A stretch of 64,000 nt of DNA from Verrucomicrobiota bacterium (GTDB lineage Bacteria > Verrucomicrobiota > Verrucomicrobiia > Limisphaerales > JADLHS01), in NCBI GenBank assembly GCA_029573725.1, contig JAKQDQ010000181.1, positions 248,001 to 312,000 of the forward strand, read 5' to 3'. Below the pieces are notes generated by a model. That model saw nothing but the letters and a program-made list of their open reading frames with translations, was not told where the DNA came from and ran no database searches. Each line of letters begins with the position of its first letter. The first letter of the stretch is position 1. The position numbers were made by a program, and so were the translations under genes. Below, piece after piece: positions 17,814 to 26,368 of the stretch.

Positions 17814-17843
17814 GTTTTACTTGAATCCGACGTAACCTGTCAA
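17814..17843 (-). promoter_or_regulatory. Probable promoter of the polysaccharide export operon
   Basis: On the minus strand TTGACA (plus-strand 17838-17843) and TAAAAC (17814-17819) are separated by 18 bases. The -35 is consensus, the -10 is modest. It would give a leader of about 35 bases before the barrel gene. Confidence 0.4.
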
Positions 17844-18006
17844 ACAAATGTTCCGTCTTTTTGCATTCAAGCCGGCCCGCCCAGACCAGTGGGCTTCGTC
17901 AGAAATGGCCAGCCTCGGCCGCAATCTCCTCGAATTCGTTCCTTCGATGCCGGCCCGCCGGTTTTTGCTCAAAAATTTCCCGGGGCCCTGGCTGAAACTC
18001 GCGCCG

Positions 18007-18735
18007 TCAACGCTGCGGCAGGGCAATCGTCTGTCCCACCTGGATCCGGCGGGGGTCCAGACCGGAGTTGGCCCGCATCAGGGTTTCCACGGGAATGTTG
18101 TATTGCTGTGCGATGGAGGTGAACGTCTCCCCGGCCCTGACGCGATGAGATCTGGTGCTGGCGGGTTGTGGTGCAGGAGTGGGCGGTCGAAGGGGCGTGC
18201 TCAGCGCGGCGCCGACTTCGCGCGCCGGATTTGCGGAGGCCGAGCTCTGGCGCGCTTGCGCCAGGGCCTGGCGCAATTGATCCACCTCACCCTGTAAACG
18301 CCGGTTTTCCGCCGCCAGTTGCTCGAGTTGGTTCTGCAAAGCCGCGCTGGGGGGGATGGGCATGACCGTGCGCGCCAGTTCCTGCCGGAGCCGGAGGATG
18401 TGCTGGCGAATCATCTCGCCATTGTCCGCATGGGGGCGCAGCCGGAGATATTCCTGGTAGTAATGGATGGCCGCGGCTTCGTCCACCTGTTTTTCGGCGT
18501 ACAGCCAGCCCAGCTCCAGATTGGCCGCCGCCGAGCGCGGGTTCATCTCCAGGGCGCGCTTGAACGCCTTGATGGCGGCGCTGTAGTTCATGGCGTTGAC
18601 CAGGTTGCGGCCGATCAGGAATTGCGGCTCCTTTTCCTCGTCCACCTGATCGGTGCGTCCGGGGTCGCAGCCGCTTCCCACCAGCCCAAGGCAGCAGCCC
18701 AGCAGAAAGATCCGGATGATGTTGGCCGGTGACAT
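18007..18735 (-). CDS. TPR and LysM domain lipoprotein
   Basis: 242 residues. The signal peptide ends in LVGSGCDPG, a lipobox, so the protein is probably a lipoprotein. Residues about 35-110 hold two or three tetratricopeptide repeats (NYSAAIKAFKRALEMNPRSA, NLELGWLYAEKQVDEAAAIH). A coiled coil follows (about 130-165, LQNQLEQLAAENRRLQGEVDQL written here only in part by its heptads), then a Pro/Ala linker and a C-terminal LysM domain (about 197-240: HRVRAGETFTSIAQQYNIP, GLDPRRIQVGQTIALP) for peptidoglycan binding. Likely a periplasmic scaffold tethering a partner to the wall. It is 56 bases after a membrane protein gene on the same strand; the two may be co-transcribed. Confidence 0.88.
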   Translation of the reverse strand: MSPANIIRIFLLGCCLGLVGSGCDPGRTDQVDEEKEPQFLIGRNLVNAMNYSAAIKAFKRALEMNPRSAAANLELGWLYAEKQVDEAAAIHYYQEYLRLRPHADNGEMIRQHILRLRQELARTVMPIPPSAALQNQLEQLAAENRRLQGEVDQLRQALAQARQSSASANPAREVGAALSTPLRPPTPAPQPASTRSHRVRAGETFTSIAQQYNIPVETLMRANSGLDPRRIQVGQTIALPQR

Positions 18736-18791
18736 GGCGGGACCAATTTATCGGATGCGCCGGAAGCGCGCAATCGTCCGGGTGACCTTCC

Positions 18792-19598
18792 TCAACGTTT
18801 GCGCGGGTGCGCGAAGGGATTACGCGCGGCGACGGGCTGCGCCATGCTGGTGGCGAACAGCCCGAGCAGGAGGCCGACCCAACCGACGAAGAAGTGCATT
18901 CCGAGGACGGAGAGCAAGCCGATTAAATTCATGACGCCCAGATCGTAGAAAGAAATGGCCAGCAGCATCAACAGCGCGCCAGGCAGCAGCGCCGCTCCGC
19001 TCAGTTTCCAGCTGCCCCGCCAGGTCAGCCGCCGGTTCAAATACAGCGCCAGCCACCAGGCCGGCCCCGCGTACAGCGTCGCCAAACCGCCCCACGCCAG
19101 CATCAACCCACCGGCCGTCGCAACAAACACGCCCGTCAACACGCCGGGCCGCCAGGCGCCCCAGAGCGGTTCCAATTCCTCGCGGCCAAGGGAAATGATC
19201 CATCCGGAGGGGTAAGGCCATTCCGCATAGCCCAACAGGGAAAAAACCGTCAGCCGGTTCCGGCCCAGATCGCACTGAATGTCGGCGACGGAACGCAGGG
19301 ACGCGGGGGGGTGCGTGCTGACGCTCACGGCCAGAAATCCGTTTTCATGGAGGATGACCGGAGCCGGCCCGTGCCATTCCAACTGCCGGTGGCGGATTTG
19401 GCTGGTCGCCGGCAGCTGGCTAATCGCCCCGGAAATCACCGGCACGTAACGGTCATAGCAGAACCAGGTCACCCCGGCGGCCACCCACAAGGCCACGATG
19501 AATTGGATCAACAGCAACCGTCGCAGCGGCGCCAGTGCAAACGCGGCCACTCCCTGTGGAGTGAACGGTTGCCAGGCAGTTGCAAAAAAGTTGCTCAT
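18792..19598 (-). CDS. Multi-span membrane protein of unknown function
   Basis: About 268 residues from the ATG at 19598, where the sequence first looks protein-like (SNFFATAWQPFTPQGV); the frame is open far upstream but that part reads as non-coding. A first helix is near 27-48 (LLLIQFIVALWVAAGVTWF), a soluble periplasmic-type segment follows (about 50-140), then four more helices (about 148-175, 195-215, 222-245 and a final LGMHFFVGWVGLLLGLFAT). The N-terminal ATAWQPFTP segment recalls small membrane proteins of the DUF1189/Yip1 kind, but no family can be named with confidence. It precedes the LysM lipoprotein gene. Confidence 0.65.
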   Translation of the reverse strand: MSNFFATAWQPFTPQGVAAFALAPLRRLLLIQFIVALWVAAGVTWFCYDRYVPVISGAISQLPATSQIRHRQLEWHGPAPVILHENGFLAVSVSTHPPASLRSVADIQCDLGRNRLTVFSLLGYAEWPYPSGWIISLGREELEPLWGAWRPGVLTGVFVATAGGLMLAWGGLATLYAGPAWWLALYLNRRLTWRGSWKLSGAALLPGALLMLLAISFYDLGVMNLIGLLSVLGMHFFVGWVGLLLGLFATSMAQPVAARNPFAHPRKR

Positions 19599-19803
19599 TA
19601 CATTCAATGGAAAGGACTCGCCGCCCAGATGCAAGTATTGGTTTCGCCCGGGAGGCGGGTGGGCGTGACGACGATTTCTCCGGGAGGCCGCCTTGGGATC
19701 TGTCGCCGCAAAACGCAACGGGCGGACCGGGGGAGTCGTCCGGATCCGCCGCCCCGCCGGGTTCCCGCTTTGCATTCGTTGGCCGGTTGTTAGACTGAAC
19801 ATC

Positions 19804-20385
19804 ATGAAACGGCTCCGTCTGCTGCTGATCCTGACCGGATTCGGTGTCTTCCTGCTGGGCGGTCTGTGGTTGGGGGTGACCCTGCAAGGGCTGACGAACA
19901 GAGCGCGCCCGCCGTTCACTTCCGCCACCGTACTCCGCCAAGTGCAGACCCTGTCGCAATTGGTGACGGTAAAATACGTCATGGAAAAAGTGGTGATGTA
20001 CGAGGACGTCAAGTGGTATCCGGGCGGAGAAAATCGTGTGCTCATGATTGCGCACGGCATTGTGAAAGCCGGCGTCGATCTGCAGCGGCTGGAGTCCGGG
20101 GACGTACGCCTCTCCGGCAGCACCGTCCGGGTGCGGCTGCCGCGGGCGCAGATCACGGATTGTTATCTGGATGAAAACCAGACCCAGGTGGTGGAGCGAA
20201 CCACGGGATTATTGCGGGCCTTCGACAAAAATCTGGAACAAACCACCCGGAAAATCGCGGTGGACGACATCCAGCGCGCCGCGCGTTACGCGGGGATTCT
20301 GAAGGACGCAGATGAGCGGGCGCGCGCCCAGATCAAGGAATTCTTCCAGCTCGCCGGTTACACGGTGGAGTTCGTGGAACCCTGA
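19804..20385 (+). CDS. DUF4230 membrane-anchored protein
   Basis: 193 residues from the ATG at 19804. One N-terminal helix (LLLILTGFGVFLLGGLWLGV) anchors it; the rest is outside or periplasmic. The body fits DUF4230: TVLRQVQTLSQLVTVKYVMEKVV, a stretch giving the family's Q-x-x-x-L-x-T hallmark, then VLMIAHGIVKAGVDLQRLES, the VRLPRAQITDCYLDE strand and a helical C-terminus. The family is widespread but has no assigned biochemical role. Upstream TTGCAT and TAGACT boxes lie close before the start. It is divergent from the membrane protein at 18792 and convergent with the small basic protein gene. Confidence 0.82.
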   Translation: MKRLRLLLILTGFGVFLLGGLWLGVTLQGLTNRARPPFTSATVLRQVQTLSQLVTVKYVMEKVVMYEDVKWYPGGENRVLMIAHGIVKAGVDLQRLESGDVRLSGSTVRVRLPRAQITDCYLDENQTQVVERTTGLLRAFDKNLEQTTRKIAVDDIQRAARYAGILKDADERARAQIKEFFQLAGYTVEFVEP

Positions 20386-20479
20386 CCTGGGGCGCGGGTC
20401 GCGTTCCCGCACAATGGCCACAGGACACTGCCCCGAAACGAGCCAGCCCCGATGCGGAAAACACCTGCGGAATTCGGGG

Positions 20480-20710
20480 CTAATCGGCCGGCGCCAGTTT
20501 GTCGTCAGCCAGATGGATTTTGATGCTGGCCGGTGCGCGCGGGGATTCGGCTTCCACTTTCAACCGGCGTTGCGCGCCGTGGGATTGATGGCGCGAGCGG
20601 AGTTGCATGAGGAACAGCAAGGTGGACCGGGGTGCCGGTTTGCGGTTGGTGATTTGCGCCAGAGCCTTGGCCTCCTGAAGCACCTTGAGTAATTTGACTT
20701 TTGTCGCCAT
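20480..20710 (-). CDS. Small basic conserved-type protein
   Basis: 76 residues, start at the ATG 20710; the open frame extends upstream but is not protein-like there. The sequence is basic at its N-terminal half (TKVKLLKVLQEAKALAQITNR, then RPAP-like KPAPRSTLLFLMQLRSRHQSH) and acidic at the end (IHLADDKLAPAD). No signal or membrane segment. I do not recognise the family with certainty; the shape, a short helix then an RxPxP-like turn, suggests a small nucleic-acid or ribosome-associated protein, but that is a guess. It lies alone between the DUF4230 gene and lptD. Confidence 0.55.
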   Translation of the reverse strand: MATKVKLLKVLQEAKALAQITNRKPAPRSTLLFLMQLRSRHQSHGAQRRLKVEAESPRAPASIKIHLADDKLAPAD

Positions 20711-20959
20711 TGAGCAGCCTCGACCGGCAAGATGCAGGTCGTATGCCACCAGCAATTCCGTCGCGCATCCGGACGGGGCGGCGTTCGCAGCCGCCAGCGA
20801 TGTTCGCGAAAGGCGCGGGGGGACTGGAGGCACGCTCCATCCGCACCCTCCGGTGCCACGTTCCTGTCGTGAAGCCCAAACCGGCTGCGGCACCGGCCCG
20901 CGCCGGGGCAAATGAAACTTGGCACTGGCACAGTGTTTTGGTTTCCTGCCCGCGCCCGA

Positions 20960-23158
20960 ATGAACCGTCACTGTGCCGCCACGCTCGCCTGGTTGTTGAT
21001 TGCCGGCGCGGTCGCGGGCGTGCATGCACAGGAAGATCCAGGGCTGGAACTGCAGGGGGATCAGGTGGAGTTCATGCGCACCAACAACACCGCGATCATC
21101 ACCAAGGGCACCGTTACGGGGCTGGGCGGAATTTTAACCGCGGACCGCGCGGTGGTGAACGTGCAGACGGGCGACATTGAGGCCGCGGGTCACGTTCGCA
21201 TCCAGCGTGACAACATGACCTGGGTGGGGGAAAGGATCCGGTACAACTTCCGCACCCGCCAGATGCAGGCCGCCCAGTTTCGCACCGGACGCGCGCCGTT
21301 TTTTGCGGCTGGTGAGGGCTTGTCCGGTGATCGCGCTTCCACCACCAACAGCGTGTATTCCGCTCAACACGCTTTTCTTACGACCGATGACGTTGCTGAT
21401 CCGGGACTGCGGGTTCAGGCGAGTTCGTTGAAGATCGTCCCCGGTCAGTATTTTCAGGCGCGCAATGCCGTGCTGTATGCCGGCGCCGTGCCGGTGTTTT
21501 ATTTTCCATTTTACACGCAGCGCCTGGACGGCAAGGGACACCATTTCGATTTTGTCCCCGGCTATCGCAATCGCTACGGCGCGTATTTGTTGAGCAGTTA
21601 CAACTGGGCGTGGCGCGAGGAGCTGGACGGCAAATTGCGCCTGAATTACCGCACCAAACGCGGTGTTGGGGCCGGCACCGATGTGAACGCGCATCTCGGT
21701 CCCTGGGGTGAAACCACCGTGAAGTATGATTATTTGCACGATTTGCGCCCGGACATCGGCAACCTCGGTTACAACCTTCCGGCGGATCGCCAGCGCGTCT
21801 GGTTCAGCTACAACGCGGCCCCGACGACGAATTTCACCATCAAATCCCAGGTGCGTTATCAAACCGACGAGCGCATCGTCCAAAACTTCTTTGAAAGCGA
21901 GTACCGCGAAAATCCGCAGCCCAGCACCTACGTGGAGGTCAATCCGCATACGGATAATTTTTCCGTCAGCGTTTATGCGCAACCGCGCATCAACGAGTTC
22001 TTTGAAAATGTGGAGCGCCTGCCCGACGTGCGGCTGACCGGGTTCCGCCAGCAAGTTTTCAACACGCCGCTCTATTACGAGAGCGAAACCTCGGCGGGCT
22101 ATTATCGCCGGCGGTTTGCCGTGACCAACGACGTGGTGGCGGGCGCGAATTATGCCGGGATGCGGGCGGATACGTTTCACCAACTTACGCTGCCGCGCAC
22201 ATTCTGGGGCTGGCTGAATCTCGTCCCGCGCGCCGGTGGCCGCTTCACGTATTACGGAGATGCCACCGGTCCGGGCGCGACGACGGATGAGTTGGACCGC
22301 ACCGTTTTCACCGCCGGCGGCGAACTCACTTTCAAAGCGTCGCAGACGTGGGCGGGCGAAACCAATCGCTGGCTGGCCTTGGATGGTTTGCGCCACATCA
22401 TTCAGCCCTCCCTCAATTATGCCTATGTGAAAACGCCCAACCATCGTCCCCGCGAACTGCCGCAGTTTGACATGGAACTGCCCAGTCTGCGCCTGTTGCC
22501 GCTGGAGTTTCCGGAGGACAACGCCATTGATGCCATTGACGGTGAAAACGTGATGCGGTTGAGTCTGCGCAATCGTCTGCAAACCAAGCGCGCCGGGCGC
22601 ATTGAGGATTTTTTCTACTGGGATGTTTACACGGACTGGTTCATCAATCCGCGTTCCGGGCGCGAAGATTTTTCCGATCTGTATTCCGACCTCGTCTTCC
22701 GGCCGCGTTCCTGGATCACGCTGGAATCGATGAATCGTTACAATGTGCGAAACGGACTATTGCGCCTGGCCTATCACAACCTGACGCTGCAACCGAACGA
22801 ATGGTGGAGCTGGGGCATCGGTCACATCTACGTGCATGACGATTTCAGCGCAAGCCCAACGGCCTTGCAGGCCGGCAACAGTTCCTTGATCAGCACCCTG
22901 TTTTTGCGGGCCAATGAAAACTGGGGCTTCCGGGCGCAGCACCAATACGAAGTGCGGGAAAACTGGCTGCAGCAACAGACCTATTCGGTGTACCGCGATC
23001 TGCGCAGCTGGACGGCAGCGCTCGCCTTTCGTGTGCGCGAACCCCATAATGGGGAATCGCGGGATTTTGCCCTCGCCTTCACCTTCTCGCTCAAGGCCGC
23101 GCCGAAAACCGATGTCGGCGAAGATGCCCTTCATGAAACCCGTCTGTTGGGGTATTGA
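20960..23158 (+). CDS. lptD: LPS-assembly outer-membrane protein LptD
   Basis: About 732 residues from the ATG at 20960 (MNRHCAATLAWLLIAG, signal peptide cut after VHA). An OstA/LptA-like beta-jellyroll comes first (about 25-110: LQGDQVEFMRTNNTAIITKG, ADRAVVNVQTGDIEAAGHVRI, the usual periplasmic acceptor of LPS), then a large beta barrel with the LptD block PVFYFPFYTQRLDGKG and repeated aromatic strands to the end. LptD inserts lipopolysaccharide into the outer leaflet together with the lipoprotein LptE. An ATG 48 bases upstream in frame would place extra residues before the signal and was rejected. An LptF/G permease occurs at 3330; LptE was not seen. Confidence 0.9.
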   Translation: MNRHCAATLAWLLIAGAVAGVHAQEDPGLELQGDQVEFMRTNNTAIITKGTVTGLGGILTADRAVVNVQTGDIEAAGHVRIQRDNMTWVGERIRYNFRTRQMQAAQFRTGRAPFFAAGEGLSGDRASTTNSVYSAQHAFLTTDDVADPGLRVQASSLKIVPGQYFQARNAVLYAGAVPVFYFPFYTQRLDGKGHHFDFVPGYRNRYGAYLLSSYNWAWREELDGKLRLNYRTKRGVGAGTDVNAHLGPWGETTVKYDYLHDLRPDIGNLGYNLPADRQRVWFSYNAAPTTNFTIKSQVRYQTDERIVQNFFESEYRENPQPSTYVEVNPHTDNFSVSVYAQPRINEFFENVERLPDVRLTGFRQQVFNTPLYYESETSAGYYRRRFAVTNDVVAGANYAGMRADTFHQLTLPRTFWGWLNLVPRAGGRFTYYGDATGPGATTDELDRTVFTAGGELTFKASQTWAGETNRWLALDGLRHIIQPSLNYAYVKTPNHRPRELPQFDMELPSLRLLPLEFPEDNAIDAIDGENVMRLSLRNRLQTKRAGRIEDFFYWDVYTDWFINPRSGREDFSDLYSDLVFRPRSWITLESMNRYNVRNGLLRLAYHNLTLQPNEWWSWGIGHIYVHDDFSASPTALQAGNSSLISTLFLRANENWGFRAQHQYEVRENWLQQQTYSVYRDLRSWTAALAFRVREPHNGESRDFALAFTFSLKAAPKTDVGEDALHETRLLGY

Positions 23159-23243
23159 ACCGGCACAATACCGGTCCCGGGCGGCCCCTGCGGCCTCATA
23201 ATTTAAGCTTTGGCTTCCCGACCCGAAAGATTAGGATGGCGGC

Positions 23244-23648
23244 ATGTCCGAGATCGCTAAATTTGTCAACATCGGCGCGGCGAGCATCACGCCGGGCATC
23301 GCCGAAAAGGTTCTGCGATTTTTACCCCAGTGGAAGCTCGAGTTTACCCAGATCAACGCGCCGTTGTTTCCGCATCTGGTGGATCAACTCGCGTTTCTTG
23401 CGGATCTCGTTGAGGACGTGCTGGAAGGTGTTTACAAGGAATTGCCTTATGCGACCCTGGCACAGGCGGTGTTTGCCCTGGTGTATGCGCATAAAAAGGT
23501 CGGCATCATTCCCGACAGCGTGTTGAGTTTGGGCTATGCGGACGACTCGAGCGTGGTGCGCGCGGTCCTCATCCAGAATGAGAAGCCGCTGGCGTTTTAC
23601 GCCGGCTCGCAGGGGCTGGATTGGAAGAAGATCACCAGCCGGCCCTGA
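23244..23648 (+). CDS. DUF1232 (YkvA-like) protein
   Basis: 134 residues. The C-terminal half carries the DUF1232 pattern: LPYATLAQAVFALVYAHKKV, then GIIPDSVLSLGYADDSSVV, matching the family's Y-x-x-x-P-x-D-x-I-P-D-x-x-x-x-x-G-x-x-D-D core. The Asp-Asp pair is kept. The N-terminal half is helical with a conserved-looking PQWKLEFTQIN stretch. Family members are small and often membrane-associated, with no settled function. It is convergent with the receiver/kinase gene of the signalling operon. Confidence 0.7.
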   Translation: MSEIAKFVNIGAASITPGIAEKVLRFLPQWKLEFTQINAPLFPHLVDQLAFLADLVEDVLEGVYKELPYATLAQAVFALVYAHKKVGIIPDSVLSLGYADDSSVVRAVLIQNEKPLAFYAGSQGLDWKKITSRP

Positions 23649-23677
23649 GGCGTGGCCCCGGCGTTCCGGCGGGGCGT

Positions 23678-24937
23678 TCAGTGTTTGACCTGGGCGGCGC
23701 CCCAGATCTGCTCGGCCAGATGTGATTTTCCCGCAAACCCCGCATTGAGTTCCGGCAGTGAGCGCGCGGGAGAGATGGGCAGGTGCAGGGTGAAGGTGGT
23801 GCCCTTGCCGTCCACGCTGTCCGCCTCGATGCGGCCACCGTGGTGGTGGACGATGAAGAAGCAGCCCATCAGGTGAATTCCATATTCGGCCGGATCGTCC
23901 ATCCGCACCATGAACGGATCAAACAGGTAACGCAGCTTTTCCCGGGCAAGTCCGGGACCGTTGTCGGCGATTTGCAGTTGCACCTCGGGACGCTCCGGAT
24001 GGGTTGCCTCGACGGTTCCGGTGAACGTGATTGAACTGCCGTCGGGCAGGCTGGTCAGCTCCTCCCGGAGCAGCAGATCGAACAAGCGCTGGAACTTGGC
24101 GCGCTCGGCGGTGACGACCGGCAGTTCTTCCGGGATCTGGTTTTCGATGGTGATTTTCTTTTCTGCGATCAGCGGCTGTAGTCCCTGTGCGGTTTCGGCC
24201 AGCAGCTGGCGCAGGTGAATTTTCTCGGTGGTTTGCGTCGCGGGTTTTTCCGCCGCCGCCCACAGGGCTTTGAGCAGATCATTGATTTTATCAATCTGGC
24301 TCAAGACGCTTTTGTGGTAATCGGTCCAAAACTCCTCGTGGCGGATTTGGTCCGCGGCCGCCTTTTCGTCGCGCATCATGGCTGGCGCGAGTTCGAGGAA
24401 GGTTTTGACGGACACCATCGCGTTTCGGATGTGATGGCTGAGCCCGGCGGCCAGCATGCCGAGGCTGACCAGGCGGTCGGCGATCAGCAAATTGCGCAGG
24501 GTTTCCATTTTCTCCCGGAGCAGCCGTTCATTCTCGCGTTGCAGCCAGAAGAATTCCATGGCGCGCTTGAGCTGCGTTTCCAGGTAATTGGGGTCCCAGG
24601 GCTTGGTGACGTAATGAAAAATGCCGCCGGTGTTGATGGCGGTGACGGCGTCGGCAAACTCGGTGAAGGCGGTGACCAGGAACCGCAGGGTCGCGGGGCT
24701 GACCTCCTTGGCGCGTTCCAGCAGCCAGGTGCCCTTCTCGCCTGGCATGCGCTGATCGGTCATTAAAATGGCGACCTCGTCCTTGTGTGCCTGCAACAGG
24801 CGGAAACCGTCCTGCGCGTTGGTGGCCGTCAAAATGCGAAAGTCATCACCGAACGCGCGCGCGAAGGCTTTCAACGATTTTTCCTCGTCGTCCACATAGA
24901 GGATCTGAAATTTGCGGTAATCCAGTGTTTCAGCCAT
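23678..24937 (-). CDS. Response regulator with degenerate histidine-kinase output domain (PhcR-like)
   Basis: 419 residues. Receiver domain at about 10-125: acidic pair YVDDEE, phospho-acceptor Asp in ILMTDQRMPG, Thr in VTAF and Lys in VTKPW, all intact. After a coiled coil comes a HisKA/HATPase-like domain. The H-box reads LSHHIRNAM, so the usual Glu after His is His. The ATP domain looks degenerate: FDLLLREELTSL stands where NLLxNAxxA is expected (Mg-binding Asn lost), and YGIHLMG replaces the GTGLGL lid glycine motif, while DNGPGL is kept. It probably acts as a phospho-input adaptor and not a true kinase. It lies 12 bases after the membrane histidine kinase gene, third in the operon, as PhcR does in Ralstonia. 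Confidence 0.88.
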   Translation of the reverse strand: MAETLDYRKFQILYVDDEEKSLKAFARAFGDDFRILTATNAQDGFRLLQAHKDEVAILMTDQRMPGEKGTWLLERAKEVSPATLRFLVTAFTEFADAVTAINTGGIFHYVTKPWDPNYLETQLKRAMEFFWLQRENERLLREKMETLRNLLIADRLVSLGMLAAGLSHHIRNAMVSVKTFLELAPAMMRDEKAAADQIRHEEFWTDYHKSVLSQIDKINDLLKALWAAAEKPATQTTEKIHLRQLLAETAQGLQPLIAEKKITIENQIPEELPVVTAERAKFQRLFDLLLREELTSLPDGSSITFTGTVEATHPERPEVQLQIADNGPGLAREKLRYLFDPFMVRMDDPAEYGIHLMGCFFIVHHHGGRIEADSVDGKGTTFTLHLPISPARSLPELNAGFAGKSHLAEQIWGAAQVKH

Positions 24938-24949
24938 AACGCGCGCGGG

Positions 24950-26368
24950 TCAATGGGGGTGCGGAAAATCCAGCGTGAATTCGCAATATTTTCCAACCTC
25001 GGAACGGACCGAGATTTTGCCGTTGCATTCCTGCATGATGCGATAGCAAATGCTCAATCCCAAGCCCATACCTTCCCCCACGTCCTTGGTGGTATAGAAC
25101 GGGTCGAAAACTTTATCAAGATGCGCGGCCGCAATGCCCGGGCCGTTGTCCCGGACGAGGAGGGAGCTCGTCTGGGGCGTCTGGCGCGCCTCGATCCACA
25201 CGGTGGGCGCTTCGCCGTTGGCAAAGGTCTTGTGGCGCATCGCGTCCAGTGAATTTTGAATCAAGTTCACGAAGACGTGGATCAGCTTGTTTTTGTTGGC
25301 GCGGACGCACAGGTGTTCGGGCAGTTTGAGCTCAATGGCCGCGTGGTCCTTCTTTTCACTGCTCACAAAGCGCAGCGCCGACGTGGCGACCTCCCCGACA
25401 TCCACCGTGTCCAGATGATCGGTGGCGGGGTGGGTGAAGGTGCGCAGGTCGGAGACGATATTTCTGACGCGTTCGACGCCCTCTTCGACGTCTTGCAAAA
25501 TCTCGGTGTATTCCTCCCGCTGTTCGGCGGCGACGTGGCGCGTTTTCTTTTTCAAGGTGAACAAGCTGGTGGTGACGAAATTCAGCGGGTTGTTGATTTC
25601 GTGGATGATGCCGGCGCTCATGCGGCCGAGGGACGCCATTTTCTCCGACTGGACGAGTTGCGATTCCGCCTCGGTCAGTTTTTGGATCGTCTCGGCCAGC
25701 TGCTTGTTTTGCTGATCCAGCTGGCGGTTGTTGTTTTCCAGCGTCTCCCGGTTTTTCGAGAGCTCATGCCGCAGCGCGAATTCCCGGAAGCGCGACTTGC
25801 TGTGAAAATAGCTGCCCGTGACCACGATGATCCCGGTCAACCCCAAAAAGTACAGGTTGTTCACCAACATGCCGAGGTTTTCCCGGTTCCCGAATAGCTG
25901 GCCGGCGTGCAGGTAACTGGCCGCCAGATACAAGGCGAGGACCAGCCCCGCGGCCACAAAGCTTTCCCAAAATGTCCAGTGCAGCACGAAGGCCAAAACG
26001 AGCAGCACCAGATTCAGACCTGCATAATAGGGCGAACCCGCCCCTTCGGTCTTGGCAATCATCCAGGCAATAAACGCTGCCGGAATCATGAAGAGCACGA
26101 TGCCCAGGGCTCGATAATGCTGCCGTCCGAGCCGGGTCAGCAATAATCCCAAAAACAGCGCGATCAGCCCCGAACTCAGGAGGCGGGCGCGCAAAAAATG
26201 GAACTGCTCGGCGATGTCAGGGTACACGTAATGATCCAGCACGAAACCCGCCGGCATCAGGATCATTCCGAGAACGCAGGCGACCTTGAAGTTGCTAATT
26301 GTCTCCCGCTGATCATAAACAGCAAACGCTCGGGCCAGCGATTCCTGGGTGGGCAGGGTCTCAGTCAT
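24950..26368 (-). CDS. Membrane sensor histidine kinase (PhcS-like)
   Basis: 472 residues. About six membrane helices occupy residues 25-215 with little extracytoplasmic loop, fitting a sensor for a hydrophobic ligand in or near the membrane. A coiled coil (about 220-265) leads to a full kinase core: H-box GIIHEINNPLNF, N-box HVFVNLIQNSLDAM, G1 DNGPGI, F-box DPFYTTK and G2 GMGLGLSI. All catalytic motifs are intact. Its ATG overlaps the stop of the upstream methyltransferase by 8 bases and the receiver gene follows after 12 bases. Order and domain plan match PhcB-PhcS-PhcR. The ligand is inferred, by analogy, to be the methyltransferase product. Confidence 0.9.
   Translation of the reverse strand: MTETLPTQESLARAFAVYDQRETISNFKVACVLGMILMPAGFVLDHYVYPDIAEQFHFLRARLLSSGLIALFLGLLLTRLGRQHYRALGIVLFMIPAAFIAWMIAKTEGAGSPYYAGLNLVLLVLAFVLHWTFWESFVAAGLVLALYLAASYLHAGQLFGNRENLGMLVNNLYFLGLTGIIVVTGSYFHSKSRFREFALRHELSKNRETLENNNRQLDQQNKQLAETIQKLTEAESQLVQSEKMASLGRMSAGIIHEINNPLNFVTTSLFTLKKKTRHVAAEQREEYTEILQDVEEGVERVRNIVSDLRTFTHPATDHLDTVDVGEVATSALRFVSSEKKDHAAIELKLPEHLCVRANKNKLIHVFVNLIQNSLDAMRHKTFANGEAPTVWIEARQTPQTSSLLVRDNGPGIAAAHLDKVFDPFYTTKDVGEGMGLGLSICYRIMQECNGKISVRSEVGKYCEFTLDFPHPH

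Noticed and set aside
17848..18297. Plus-strand reading frame over the LysM lipoprotein gene
   Set aside because: It overlaps a well-supported gene on the other strand and has no domain or ribosome site.
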